A DNA stretch of 64,000 nt from CAVPWP01 sp963709395 (GCA_963709395.1 CAVPWP010000008.1:525707-589706), one strand, 5' to 3'. Shown: positions 9,336-18,370, counted from the first letter of the stretch. The notes: a model not told the origin generated them from the letters alone. A program made the numbers and translations.

Positions 9336-10449
9336 GATCGTGAAAGACCTTCTGCAGGCCCTTCTCCCAGAACGACCCGGTCAGAAGGATCTCGGCAAAG
9401 CGTTTCGCGGCCTGACCCTCGCCGAAGCCCATGTCGCCTGGGTACCGCTTGCCCCATTCCGCATCGAGGAAGGCCGCGATCCTTGCGCCGTCCAAGGCAT
9501 CCGCCGCGGCCACGGACGGGGCGAGGGCGCGGTTCTTCTGCCGCGTCCCGATGTCGAGCGAGGGGATGCCGAGGAACGGCGCCTCGCGCACGCAGGCCGA
9601 GGAATTGCCGACCATGCAGGCCGCGTTCTTCATCAGTGTCGAGAAATGCGAGAACCGCATCGACGGGATCAGGCGGAAGCGGTCTTTCGGCAGCCCCTCG
9701 ATCACCTCGAAGATCGCGTCGGAGCCCGGATCGTTGTTCGGCGCGATCACGACGAAGGGGCGACCCGACGCCTCGAGCGCGCCGAACAGACCGGCCGCCT
9801 GCGCCCCCATCGTGTCGACTTCCGAGGTCACGGGATGCAGGACGGCGATCCCGTAGTCGTCGAACGGAATCTCGTAGCGCGCGCGCACCTCGTCGAGCGA
9901 GACGCCAGAAGGCCGGGCGTGGAAGTCGAGCTCGGGGGAACCGATCAGGTAGATGCTGTCTTCGGGCTCACCCAGCTTCATCACGCGCCGCGCGGCGGCC
10001 TCGGAACTGACGAAGTGATAGGTGGCGAGCTTCGAGTTGCAGTGCCGGAAGACCTCGTCGATCGTGCCCGACACCTCGCCGCCCTCGATATGCGCCGAGC
10101 GGATGTAATTCGTCGCCGCCACCAGCGCACAGGCCAGCGCCTCGACCCGGTCGCCGTGAATGACGATCAGGTCCGGACGGTTCTCGGCGACATAGTCGGA
10201 AAACCCCGACACGGTCTTCGCCAGGATCACGTCCTGCGGATCGCCGGGACGCTGGTTGAGGAACTCGTGCGTGGCGACGCCCGCCAAGCGCTGCACCTCG
10301 AGCTTGGTGAGCCCGTAGCGGTCGAGCATGTGCATCCCGGTGACGAAGAACGACACCTCGAGCCCCGCATCCCGCGCGGCGACCGCAAGCGGTTCGAGCT
10401 TGCCGAAATCGGCGCGGGTGCCGGTGACGAAGAGGAGGGAGCGGGTCAT
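9319..10449 (-). CDS. neuC: Hydrolysing UDP-N-acetylglucosamine 2-epimerase (NeuC/LegG-like)
   Basis: The 376-residue enzyme should convert UDP-HexNAc (or a related NDP-amino sugar) into the free 2-epimer, the first committed step to a nonulosonic acid. It starts with LLFVTGTRADFGKLEPLA, has the conserved IHGDRVEALACALVAA and AHIEGGEVSGTIDEVFRH blocks, and ends with the GNSSACVREAPFLGIPSLDIGTRQ nucleotide-binding segment. Together with neuB- and neuA-like genes it supplies the core pathway. Whether it is NeuC (sialic acid) or LegG (legionaminic acid) cannot be settled; no legB/legC/legH genes are in the window. Confidence 0.85.
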   Translation of the reverse strand: MTRSLLFVTGTRADFGKLEPLAVAARDAGLEVSFFVTGMHMLDRYGLTKLEVQRLAGVATHEFLNQRPGDPQDVILAKTVSGFSDYVAENRPDLIVIHGDRVEALACALVAATNYIRSAHIEGGEVSGTIDEVFRHCNSKLATYHFVSSEAAARRVMKLGEPEDSIYLIGSPELDFHARPSGVSLDEVRARYEIPFDDYGIAVLHPVTSEVDTMGAQAAGLFGALEASGRPFVVIAPNNDPGSDAIFEVIEGLPKDRFRLIPSMRFSHFSTLMKNAACMVGNSSACVREAPFLGIPSLDIGTRQKNRALAPSVAAADALDGARIAAFLDAEWGKRYPGDMGFGEGQAAKRFAEILLTGSFWEKGLQKVFHDHDPEE

Positions 10450-10479
10450 GGTGCGACTGCGCTTAGCGCAAAGGCGCGG

Positions 10480-11205
10480 CTAGGTCACGCGTTCGAACAC
10501 GACGACCGTACCCGAAGAGTGTTCGATCATCGGGTAGAGGCCATGGCCGGCAAGATGATCGTAGATCGCCGCGACCTCGGCGCGGGTCAGTTGATGCGGG
10601 TGGAGTTCGATAACGGCTGCGCGCAGCGAGGAGGCGTCGAAGGCGGGGATCAATTCCGCCTCCGCGCCCTCGATGTCGCAGATGAGGACATCGGGGCGGA
10701 AGGAGGCGATGACTTCGGAAAGCGGTTCGGCCGGGACGCTGATCGTCCGCCCGTCGGTGGCGCCGTCCGCGCGCAGGGACCCCTCGGCGAAGGACGGCGC
10801 AAGGTGAAAGCGCCGGCTTTCGGGAACACCGGCTCCGCCACGGTCGGGTACGAGGACGGCGTTCACGATCTCTGCATTGTCGATGCCGGCAGCCGCAAGA
10901 AAGCTTCGGGTGTCGTCCACCAGTTCGGGGTTCGCCTCGTAGGCGCGGAGCCTGCCCTTGCCTACCCGCCTTGCCGCCAGCGCGGTAACGATGCCAAGGC
11001 CCGCGCCGACCTCGAGGACGCGGTCGCCTTCTCTTACGACCGCCTCCACGCCGGCAATCTCGGGCGCTTCGTACGATCCCCGTACCAGAAGCATGGCGAC
11101 ATCCTCGTTCATGCCCGAACGCTTCAGGGGGACAGAGAGACCCCGAAACCGGACCGAAGAGAGGTGCCGCGCCTTCAACCGCCTGATTTCGCGACGCAAT
11201 CCCAT
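10480..11205 (-). CDS. FkbM-family SAM-dependent methyltransferase
   Basis: A 241-residue class I methyltransferase. Motif I is VLEVGAGLGIVTALAA at about residues 64-79, acidic motif II follows at YEANPEL, and LICDIEGAEAELIP is the FkbM-type motif. FkbM proteins O-methylate sugars in polysaccharides or polyketides, which fits the glycan cluster. The start has a GGGAGAG ribosome-binding site 6 nt upstream. It lies 30 nt upstream of neuC on the same strand, so it probably leads that operon. The substrate is unknown. Confidence 0.75.
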   Translation of the reverse strand: MGLRREIRRLKARHLSSVRFRGLSVPLKRSGMNEDVAMLLVRGSYEAPEIAGVEAVVREGDRVLEVGAGLGIVTALAARRVGKGRLRAYEANPELVDDTRSFLAAAGIDNAEIVNAVLVPDRGGAGVPESRRFHLAPSFAEGSLRADGATDGRTISVPAEPLSEVIASFRPDVLICDIEGAEAELIPAFDASSLRAAVIELHPHQLTRAEVAAIYDHLAGHGLYPMIEHSSGTVVVFERVT

Positions 11206-11401
11206 CAGCGCTCTCCCTCTTGTATCGCGCCGCGATCTCGGCGGCCCGTCGTCGATCTTTGCAGGGCGCCGGGTTCGCCGTGACTGCCAGCGACGAAGAA
11301 GGGCAAATGGGGCATTGGCGAGAAGACCATGTTGCGAAGATTCAATCCGTCATAGGCGGACGACCGGCCGGAAACAAGCTGCCGGCCCGGAGGCATCGCC
11401 G

Positions 11402-12559
11402 CTAAGCCGCCTGCGGCGATCCCGCTTCGCCGCCGGGGGTCTGTGCCACGGACAAGCGGATCTCGGCTTCGATCTCGGCTGGCGGCGGCGCGACAAGACC
11501 GTCGTCCAGAAGGCGCACATAGGCCCGCCTCATGTTGGAAAAGATCGGTTCGCGGCTTTTCTTCATGAAATGGATTCCGAAGACCTCGTCGGTCGCGAGC
11601 GGGAAGGACGCGTTGAAACGCTTGCGGTTGACCGCGCGGGTGATGTGGGCGAGCGCGCGGTCGCGCCAATCTCCGGACGGCGCGTAGTCGGCCAGAACAC
11701 GGGCCGCTTCGGCCGCTATGTCTTTGTCGGCGTAGGCCGCGTAGGTCAGGATCCGGCGAAGCCCCTCGGCCTCTTGGTCCTTGAGCCCCTCGAGAAAACG
11801 GCTCCGGTCGGTCAGGGCGCCAAGCGCCAGTCCGCCCGCCGCCATCGTCCTCGAGAAGCCGATCTCGCCGAACTTGATCGTGTTCGGCTTGAAATCCGTC
11901 ATGCGGTAGTCGCGCCAGAACCGCTGGAAGACCTCGGACCTCCAGGCATTTTCCCTGACTAGGAAGAAGTAGGACTCCAGATGAAGGCGGTCGGTTGGTC
12001 TGCCGCCCTGGCGGTCGTGGGCGACCTTTTCATCCTGGAGAAGGCCCAGGATGTCGCCGGGCAGCGCCTCGAGCCGCTCCATCACGTCCAGGCGCATGGG
12101 AAACCAGACGCTGTCGTTCATGACGATCAGCCGTTCCGGCGACAACCCGCCATCGTTGATGAACCGGATCGCGTCCCGGTAGCCTCCGAAATCGTAGCCG
12201 AAGTTCGGCCTTTCCATCAGCTGCCAGCAACTTGGAGCCAGTCCTTCGAAATCGGCATCCCCGACGGGGCAGTTCGACACGACGAGGGGTGCATATCCGT
12301 TCGCGACCAGCCAGTCGCAGGTCACCAGCACCGACGGCGCGATGCCCCGTGGCTGAAAGATCAGGAAGATCGCGATCCGAGCGCCGGAAGGGACGCTGCC
12401 TTCGCGCAGGCGAATGGACTCGCGAAAGCGGGCGTCGTGGAGACGCCGGCGGTGTGGTTCGCCAAGGCGTCTGGGTATCTGGACGATGGTGCTTGGAAGC
12501 GACGCGACCTGCTGCACGACACGCAGCACCTCGCGGCGGAGTTTCCAGGCTGGTATCAT
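11402..12559 (-). CDS. RgpF-like rhamnan synthesis F family protein
   Basis: The 385-residue product carries the RgpF (PF05045) signature NFGYDFGGYRDAIRFI and the block LIVMNDSVWFPM. Family members are glycan-assembly enzymes of uncertain exact activity, found in rhamnan, O-antigen and capsule loci. I start at ATG 12559 because it has a strong GGGAGG ribosome-binding site 6 nt upstream; in-frame ATG 12580 and longer starts have none. It is divergent from the glycosyltransferase gene at 12701, the 141-bp gap presumably holding both promoters. Confidence 0.72.
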   Translation of the reverse strand: MIPAWKLRREVLRVVQQVASLPSTIVQIPRRLGEPHRRRLHDARFRESIRLREGSVPSGARIAIFLIFQPRGIAPSVLVTCDWLVANGYAPLVVSNCPVGDADFEGLAPSCWQLMERPNFGYDFGGYRDAIRFINDGGLSPERLIVMNDSVWFPMRLDVMERLEALPGDILGLLQDEKVAHDRQGGRPTDRLHLESYFFLVRENAWRSEVFQRFWRDYRMTDFKPNTIKFGEIGFSRTMAAGGLALGALTDRSRFLEGLKDQEAEGLRRILTYAAYADKDIAAEAARVLADYAPSGDWRDRALAHITRAVNRKRFNASFPLATDEVFGIHFMKKSREPIFSNMRRAYVRLLDDGLVAPPPAEIEAEIRLSVAQTPGGEAGSPQAA

Positions 12560-12700
12560 CTGTCCCTCCCGAAATGACATGTCGGGGATGGTCTCGACGG
12601 GCCCCGAAGCTCTACAGATGCTGTGCGGCCGCGTAAAGCCCGCGACCACGTCCTTCCGCTTGCCGGACGCCGGTTGTAGAAGGACGAAAAAGGGGACGCG

Positions 12701-13453
12701 ATGGACCGTGTCGTGATCTGCATGAAGTGGGGCCGCGTCTATGGCCCCGACTACGTGAACGTGCTTCGCAACGCAGTTCGGCGGCATTCTTCCCGGGGAC
12801 TACAGGTTCGTCTGCCTGACCGACGACGCGGAGGGTATTCAGGACGACGTCGAGTGTCTTCCAATCCCGACCTTGGGCTGCGCGAGGATCTGATCCGGAT
12901 CGGGGCCTGGCCCAAGATCTCGGTCTTCTCGAGCGATCTGCACGGTCTACGGGGGCGCGCGCTTTTCATCGATCTCGACACCATCATCTGGGGCGACCTG
13001 TCGGAGTTCTTCACCTACGGCAAGGGCCTTGTCGCCATCGACGAGGGTGCCTGGAACGGCGGTGGGCCTTCGACGATGAGTTCGATCTTCGCCTTCGATC
13101 TTGGAAGCCTCGGCTACCTGGTGGACGACCTGAGGGCCCGGCGGGACGAGATTGCCGGACGCTACGGGCTTGAACAGAACTACCTCCACCACGCGGTCGA
13201 AGGCATCGGCTATTGGCCCCGCGAATGGCTTGTCAGCTTCAAGCGTCATCTGCGGCGGCCTGTGATCGTCGACCGCCTCCTGCCGCCCCGGACCCCGGGA
13301 CCGGACGTCAAAGCGGTTATCTTTCATGGCGATCCCAGGCCCATGGACCTTATCCGGGCCGGCACGGGCAACCGCGACGTCTTCCCCCACCACATCGGCA
13401 CCCATGTCGGCTGGGCGCGGGACTACTGGGTCACGAACGGCGGCCGGATCTAA
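12701..13453 (+). CDS. Putative GT-A glycosyltransferase with two compensating frameshifts
   Basis: The 250-codon frame opens with VVICMKWGRVYGPDYVNVL and has the DxD motif in LFIDLDTIIWGDLSEF, as in the gene at 3406-4290. Between about 12789 and 12870 the annotated frame reads as basic nonsense, while the neighbouring frame reads PGDYRFVCLTDDAEGIQDD, the expected glycosyltransferase sequence. One extra T near 12789 and one missing G near 12870 would restore it. The gene therefore appears intact although the nominal translation has about 27 wrong residues. It overlaps the convergent GT25 gene by 4 nt at its 3' end. Confidence 0.65.
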   Translation: MDRVVICMKWGRVYGPDYVNVLRNAVRRHSSRGLQVRLPDRRRGGYSGRRRVSSNPDLGLREDLIRIGAWPKISVFSSDLHGLRGRALFIDLDTIIWGDLSEFFTYGKGLVAIDEGAWNGGGPSTMSSIFAFDLGSLGYLVDDLRARRDEIAGRYGLEQNYLHHAVEGIGYWPREWLVSFKRHLRRPVIVDRLLPPRTPGPDVKAVIFHGDPRPMDLIRAGTGNRDVFPHHIGTHVGWARDYWVTNGGRI

Positions 13454-14217
13454 CCGTCACGGGGCGATCGCAGCATTCCGTGGCCGCCAAGCCACCAGAG
13501 CCGCCGGACATAATTCGCGGCCTTCTGGGCGTAGTAGGGCAGACGTTTCCACCATGGGTACTTGGCGGACTCCGACATGGCTCGGCCGGTGATGTAGCTT
13601 TCGCCCTTGTCCTCGGCATGCGCGGCGAAGGGTTCGAGTCCCATAAGCCGCAGGTCGTGGACGAAGAAGCGATTGAGTTCGTGGTCATGCGCGCGGCTGA
13701 TGGGCCAGAACTGTCCTGCCAGCCGGGCGGCGACCTCTTTCCGGATCAGATAACAGGCGTTCCCGGTGAAGGGTCCCCAGTAGGCGTTCAGGCGATAGGG
13801 GCCAACCGTGCGCCGGGTGATGGCACCCTTGGCACGAACCTTGGCGAAGCGGCAGATGTCCCACCCGTCGCGGCAGGACAGCGCCGCCGCGAGCGCCGCG
13901 CGGAAATCGTCGTGCAGGACCACGTCGTCCTCGCAGACCAGGACGATCTCGTCAGGTCCCTGCCCGATGGCCTCCCATAGCGCGACGTGCGAGGCATAGC
14001 ATCCAAGGTGGCCGATGTTGACGGGCGCCCCCATATTGCGCTTCCACCCGGCGACGTCGGTCTTCTGCAGCAGCTCGGCCTCGCGCTGGCGCCCGTCGAC
14101 GCCGTCGAAGATTCTGTAGGCCAGCCCGGCCTTTTCGAACTCCGCCTTGACCCGCGCGCGCCGGTCCTGCGCGCGCGCAAGCGAGATGACGAAGATCGGC
14201 AGATCGCCGGGGGTCAT
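13450..14217 (-). CDS. Glycosyltransferase family 25 protein
   Basis: A GT25 (LPS/LOS beta-galactosyltransferase-like) protein of 255 residues. Diagnostic blocks are IFVISLARAQDRRARV at the N terminus, IGHLGCYASHVALWE, and VLVCEDDVVLHDDF carrying the acidic cluster that binds the metal and nucleotide sugar. It lies 22 nt downstream of neuB on the same strand, consistent with co-expression and with decorating the glycan that receives the nonulosonic acid. Donor and acceptor are unknown. Confidence 0.82.
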   Translation of the reverse strand: MTPGDLPIFVISLARAQDRRARVKAEFEKAGLAYRIFDGVDGRQREAELLQKTDVAGWKRNMGAPVNIGHLGCYASHVALWEAIGQGPDEIVLVCEDDVVLHDDFRAALAAALSCRDGWDICRFAKVRAKGAITRRTVGPYRLNAYWGPFTGNACYLIRKEVAARLAGQFWPISRAHDHELNRFFVHDLRLMGLEPFAAHAEDKGESYITGRAMSESAKYPWWKRLPYYAQKAANYVRRLWWLGGHGMLRSPRDG

Positions 14218-14239
14218 GATCGGGGCTCGCCGGACATCA

Positions 14240-15268
14240 TCACACCAGATCGCTCCACTTCAGCTGGGTGTTGCGCGTCACGGCGCGGGTCAGCCGCATG
14301 CCGACGACCTTGTCGAAGTCGTAGCCCGCGATCTCGCCCGACCCCGGGCGGCGGGCCCAGATGTCGGCTTCGGTGATGACATGGCCTTCGGGCAGGTCGC
14401 GGTCGGCCACCACGCTGGCGCGGGCAAAGCGATAGACGGGCTCTTCGGCCGACGTGCGCTCCTTGGGGTTGTTGGCCGCGATCCAGATCTCGCGCGAGCG
14501 GTCGATCAGGTGGCGCAGCTCGGACGGGTCCATCGAGTTGATGATGTCGGGCCCCTTGCGATAGCGCGTGTCGGTGTAGTGGCGTTCAAGGATGCAGGCG
14601 CCCAGCGCCACCGAGGCCAGCGCCATCTCGGGGCCGATCGAATGGTCGGAGAACCCGACCACGGCATCGGGGAAGGCCGTCTTGAGGTCCGTCACCCCGC
14701 GCAGCGACACGATCTCTGGCGGGGAAGGGTAGAGGTTGGTGCATTCAAGCAGCGCGAAGTCGATGCCCGCCGCGCGCAGGATGTCGACGCTGGCGCGCAC
14801 CGACTCGATCGACTGCATGCCGGTCGACATGATCACCGGCTTGCCCTTGCGCGCGATGTGCCGGATCAGCGGCAGGTTGTCGGCCTCGCCCGAGCCGATC
14901 TTGAAGGCCGGCACGCCGAGGTCGTCGAGGAAATCCGCCGCCGCCCGGGAGAACGGCGTCGACAGGTAGATCAGGCCGAGGTCTTCGGTGAACCGCTTCA
15001 ACTCGGCCTCGTCATCGGTCGACAGCGCGCATGCGGCCATCACGTCCCAGATCGAGACATCGGCGTTCGGCGGGAAGATCGACTTCGCCTCGTCCGTCAT
15101 CTCGTCTTCGAGGATGTGGGTCTGATGCTTGATGCACTCGCAGCCCGACGCGGCCGCAAGGCGCACCATCTCCTTGGCGACCTCAAGCGATCCGCCGTGG
15201 TTGATGCCGATCTCGGCGATCACCAGCGGGGGCGCGGACGGGCCGATCTCGCGGTCTTTGATCTTCAT
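14240..15268 (-). CDS. neuB: N-acetylneuraminate/legionaminate synthase (NeuB family)
   Basis: NeuB-type synthases condense phosphoenolpyruvate with a 6-carbon amino sugar to form the nine-carbon nonulosonic acid. The barrel domain shows VIAEIGINHGGSLEVAKEM, IKHQTHI and KIGSGEADNLPLI; the C-terminal antifreeze-like SAF domain follows from about residue 280 (FARASVVADRDLPEG...). ATG 15268 is preferred over a start 54 nt upstream because GGAG precedes it by about 7 nt and the family N terminus (KIKDREIG) begins here. The resulting 342 residues are normal. Product identity (Neu5Ac, Leg or a relative) is not determined. Confidence 0.87.
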   Translation of the reverse strand: MKIKDREIGPSAPPLVIAEIGINHGGSLEVAKEMVRLAAASGCECIKHQTHILEDEMTDEAKSIFPPNADVSIWDVMAACALSTDDEAELKRFTEDLGLIYLSTPFSRAAADFLDDLGVPAFKIGSGEADNLPLIRHIARKGKPVIMSTGMQSIESVRASVDILRAAGIDFALLECTNLYPSPPEIVSLRGVTDLKTAFPDAVVGFSDHSIGPEMALASVALGACILERHYTDTRYRKGPDIINSMDPSELRHLIDRSREIWIAANNPKERTSAEEPVYRFARASVVADRDLPEGHVITEADIWARRPGSGEIAGYDFDKVVGMRLTRAVTRNTQLKWSDLV

Positions 15269-15444
15269 GGGGTCTCCGGACGGTGCAATTAAGGGCTGTG
15301 ATAGCTTACCGTGGATCTGCACAAGACGCCATTATGTCGAACAGGCTTGCCGCCATTGAAGTGCGTGCAATGCGCTCACAGCGGCAAGAGAGCGTGCTCG
15401 CTCTGCCATGTTCTCTCTCAATTCGTTTGCGACTGAACGCTCTA

Positions 15445-15720
15445 CTAAGAAGCGCGGAAGCCTTCGACTTCTGTCGAAGCCGACGATGATCTCTTGCGCT
15501 TTGGTCGTGCCTGCATGCCCGAGAAGGTTGCGCACCTAATGTCAGGATTGAAGTCTTGGAAGTTCGAGTTTATCGCGTCAGTTCTGTCTAGATCTTGACA
15601 GCGCTCACCTGCGATGTTTACTCTGCGAGCGCTTCCTTCGAGTGCAAAGACCTCGTGTCCCAATTCTCCAAGATACCGAGTAATAATGCCACAGCGAGCA
15701 CCAATTTCGAGTATTGGACC
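15445..15720 (-). pseudogene. 5'-truncated SAM methyltransferase fragment
   Basis: The frame contains a clear methyltransferase motif I stretch, ILEIGARCGIITRYLGELG, followed by VFALEGSARR and INSNFQDFNPD, about 70 recognisable residues, then degrades. It has no start of its own: upstream it reads straight into the transposase peptide MRRFAGIELGNDG of an IS5 remnant. The piece is also more AT-rich than its neighbours. I read it as the remains of a glycan-locus methyltransferase cut by transposition and deletion. Confidence 0.55.
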
Positions 15721-16020
15721 GTCGTTGCCGAGCTCGATCCCCGCAAAGCGCCGCATCGCCTCGCTGTTGTAGGAGCGTCTCCTCAGCCATCGGGTCGCTC
15801 AACGCGTACCAGTTCTGCAAGAAGTACACCCGCAGCATCGTCTCCAGTGGCATCGGGGTCGTCCGCCCTTCGGCCCTGCCTTGGGATAGTGCGGCGCGAT
15901 CAGCGCCAGCAGCCGCGTCCACGGTACCACGGCCTCCATCTCCGCCAGGAATTGCTCCCGCCGCGTCACCTTCTTCTTCATCGCATCGCGAAGACCGGGA
16001 AATAGCAGCTGCTTCGGCAT
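15718..16020 (-). mobile_element. IS5-family transposase remnant (N-terminal third)
   Basis: Three frames together give the N terminus of an IS5 transposase: MPKQLLFPGLRDAMKKK, then MPLETMLRVYFLQNWYALSD, then SEAMRRFAGIELGNDG. At least two frameshifts interrupt it, and it stops abruptly before the DDE catalytic domain, where the methyltransferase fragment begins. It cannot be active. Confidence 0.75.
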
Positions 16021-16217
16021 CAGCGAAACTCCTCAAAACTCTCACGCAGCCTATCAGATCAGGCCAAAGAAGGGAGGTTCTTCAGAAGTTCCTTTTCATG
16101 ATCCTCGCCGTCCGAATACCCGAAAGGAGCCGTGTTCTGTTTTGGCTTCCATACCATTTCTTATGGATCATACAAGAATTCGGCTTCAAGCCAGTCAGTC
16201 GGTGTTCTACCCCTACT

Positions 16218-16566
16218 GAGTGGTCCGGTTTCAGTGTTAGTGCATGACTGGCGTCCGATCCATCGGGATGATGCTTTCCGGGGCTGGCGGGCGGTATCCG
16301 AGGGCGCTGTGTGGGCGGACGGTGTTGTAGTGGACACGCCACTGCTCGATGACGATCCTGGCTTCGCGGACGGAGGAGAAGATCTCGCCGTTGAGCAGTT
16401 CGTCCCTGAGCCGCGCGTTGAAGCTCTCGACGTAGCCGTTTTCCCAAGGTGAGCCCGGCTCGATGTAGGCGGTCTTGGCGCCGACCGCGGCGATCCAGTC
16501 CCAGACGGATGTCGCGACGAACTCGGGACCATTGTCCGGCTCTACAGCCAGTAGCTTCCGCAATCA
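16218..16566 (-). mobile_element. IS3-family OrfB remnant with its 3' terminal repeat
   Basis: The frame 16237-16563 encodes the C-terminal integrase core of an IS3-type transposase: DNGPEFVATSVWDW, SPWENGYVESFNARLRDELL with the final catalytic Glu, and VHYNTVRPHSALGY. The 5' two thirds, including orfA, are gone. Just beyond the stop lies the terminal repeat beginning GAGTGGTCCGGTTTCAGTG, of which a second solo copy sits at 32262. Confidence 0.82.
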
Positions 16567-16665
16567 GCACTGGGCAGCAAGACGCCCTTGCAGGCAATGA
16601 AGGACTGGCACAAACTCAAGCCGCAGCTCTACAAGAAACAGCCATCCTTGCCTGCCGGGATGTGA
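16567..16665 (+). mobile_element. C-terminal fragment of another transposase
   Basis: The plus-strand frame reads ALGSKTPLQAMKDWHKLKPQ and ends at TGA 16663-16665. KTPLQAMKDW...KPQLY is typical of the extreme C terminus of rve-type transposases (IS481/IS3-like). It abuts the IS3 remnant directly, showing nested insertions or recombination between elements. Confidence 0.5.
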
Positions 16666-16668
16666 CAA

Positions 16669-17421
16669 CTAGGTCTTTGTGGCGCGTCTGAGTGCTGCTG
16701 CTAAATAAAGCGGGGCCTTTTGGCGCATATAACCAAGTCCAAAATGCGACTCGTTCATATATGATTTTGAGACTCTGTTAATCGTACTTCCACTCTTAGC
16801 CAGCCCAACAAGACACGGGTCTGTAAATAGCCCAATCCCGTACCTTGTCAGAAAATCTCTGATCTGATTGTCTACGGGCGAATATATCCCGTTAGCCTCA
16901 ACTGAGGCGAGAAAAGCTTGAGCACCAGATTGGCTCCAAAGCAGAGCAGAAGTCAGCAGCGGAAAATAATATGCCCGATAAAGATTAAAGCCATTAAAAA
17001 TCTCCAGCTGACACCGGCGCTTGCGATAGCTTGAGGACAGGTTAATGCAATGCCACTCACCCTCGAACGACTGCTCAAGAAATTCTAAAACGCTTTCGAT
17101 GCCGTCAATAGAGCTGCGACACACAATGGTATCATCTTCCAAAACTATAAAGGTGGGTGATTTACTCTCAACAAAGCTACGAAGTGCTACAATGTGACTC
17201 AGAAAACAGCCAATCTCACCTGGGGCAAGATCACGACCAAACAACGCTCGGGCCCGGATACCATCATAAAGCGGATGCAGTAGCGCCTGATCTTGCGTTG
17301 GCGCCACCGCAGACAGGCGGTCCCAGCTAAGGTTGAGTGTGTCTAGCTGGTTTGCCATTAATGCAAGACGATCAACACTGCGATCAAGATTGATCACACG
17401 GATTGGTATACTTGGTTTCAC
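16669..17421 (-). CDS. Glycosyltransferase family 25 protein, AT-rich
   Basis: A complete 250-residue GT25 protein: IRVINLDRSVDRLALM at the N terminus, PGEIGCFLSHIVALRSF, and FIVLEDDTIVCRS with the acidic metal-binding cluster. Its composition contrasts with the rest of the window (22 of 60 bases are G/C at 16741-16800) and its codons are AT-rich, so it was probably acquired separately. Transposase remnants lie on both sides. It may still decorate the glycan made by the neighbouring locus. Confidence 0.78.
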   Translation of the reverse strand: MKPSIPIRVINLDRSVDRLALMANQLDTLNLSWDRLSAVAPTQDQALLHPLYDGIRARALFGRDLAPGEIGCFLSHIVALRSFVESKSPTFIVLEDDTIVCRSSIDGIESVLEFLEQSFEGEWHCINLSSSYRKRRCQLEIFNGFNLYRAYYFPLLTSALLWSQSGAQAFLASVEANGIYSPVDNQIRDFLTRYGIGLFTDPCLVGLAKSGSTINRVSKSYMNESHFGLGYMRQKAPLYLAAALRRATKT

Positions 17422-17814
17422 TCCAAATATCCTTTACGGGAAGCACTGCAAGGTCGGAGCTAGAGAGTTTGAAGCCGTAGAGAGATCGTACTACGGCAAA
17501 TTTTCTTTGCGATTTGCAATATGGACATTTCCTTCCATTGTAACCCATTCAGGCCTTTACATTTTGCAAAGAAAATCGCGAACTTCAGATTTAAGCCGAC
17601 ATTCCCCAAGTAGAACGCCCTCGTCCTGATGCTGCCGCAGTCTTGCGCCCCGATCAAGCTTATTGGGCCGGCGGCACCGTGGTCCAGGTATCTGACGCGC
17701 AAAATGAGCATGATTTGTGGCCTCGGCGGCCGGGTTGATCGGATTTGATCTGATCGACACGGCATTGGACGGACCAGTCGAGCCGGGTTTGTTCGGATTT
17801 TGTCGCGAAGGTCA
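17422..17814. other. Non-coding, AT-rich stretch between IS remnants
   Basis: No supported gene. It holds an 11-bp perfect inverted repeat (ATTTTCTTTGC at 17500-17510 and its complement at 17566-17576) and two imperfect direct copies of GCCGGGTT-TCGGATTT near 17725 and 17780, the latter probably belonging to the end of the adjacent IS1380 remnant. Confidence 0.45.
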
Positions 17815-18117
17815 TCATGACGAAACCGGTGGTGCGCGCATCCGATGAATGGCTACGAGGATGCGATGGAATAGAGCGCCGCTGACGGCAACCTCCGCAA
17901 GCTGGAACGTGATGGCGCGGGCATGGCGGACAACCCGCGCACCAATTTTGATCAGCCGGGTTTGTAGGCTGGTCAACGACCAATCGGCCAATTCCTCGAG
18001 AAGGTCTGTACCTTGCAGGAAGAGGCCGAGATTATATGCCACTGCATGAAGCTGGAGCCGCACCTCGTTCTGCGCCATGCCCTTGCAGGACAGGCGCGTC
18101 CTCCGGACGATCGGATG
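17815..18117 (-). mobile_element. IS1380-family transposase remnant (C terminus)
   Basis: The last 100 residues of an IS1380-type DDE transposase are readable: TRLSCKGMAQNEVRLQLHAV, AYNLGLFLQG, WSLTSLQTRLIKIGARVVRH and the final FQLAEVAVSGALFHRILVAI. Everything upstream is missing, so it is inactive. Confidence 0.75.
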
Positions 18118-18137
18118 GGCGACATGGTACATTCGAA

Positions 18138-18370
18138 GGAGCATTCGCGACACCAGCCCCGAGGTCGAACGCCTCCTGCTCGAGCTTAGGGGGCAGAAGC
18201 CGCAAGAAATCCGGCTCGAAATCACGGAGCGCTGGACCGCAGCCCACACCTACCACGCGCGGCTCGCCCGATACCGCCGAGACGCGGAAGTCCGTCGCCA
18301 CAAGGCATTGCTGGCGTGGATCGAAGAGTTGGAGACGTCGTTTTCCGAAACGAAGCCAATTGCAGCCTAG
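18138..18370 (+). pseudogene. 5'-truncated ORF of unknown function
   Basis: The frame ends at TAG 18368-18370 and reads SPEVERLLLELRGQKPQEIR and later YHARLARYRRDAEVRRHK, a plausible charged helical protein. There is no in-frame start codon outside the IS1380 sequence it runs into, so its 5' end seems to have been replaced by the insertion. Family not recognised. Confidence 0.35.

Noticed and set aside
9307..11283. Long plus-strand frame (about 658 codons)
   Set aside because: Shadow of neuC and the FkbM gene on the minus strand; low-complexity composition and no family motif.
11205..11669. 154-codon minus-strand frame after the RgpF-like gene
   Set aside because: It overlaps the 3' end of the RgpF gene in another frame, and its tail in the gap 11206-11401 has no recognisable features.
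17500..17576. Inverted repeat ATTTTCTTTGC as a terminator
   Set aside because: The 55-nt loop and lack of a T-tract argue against an intrinsic terminator; more likely debris of a lost element.
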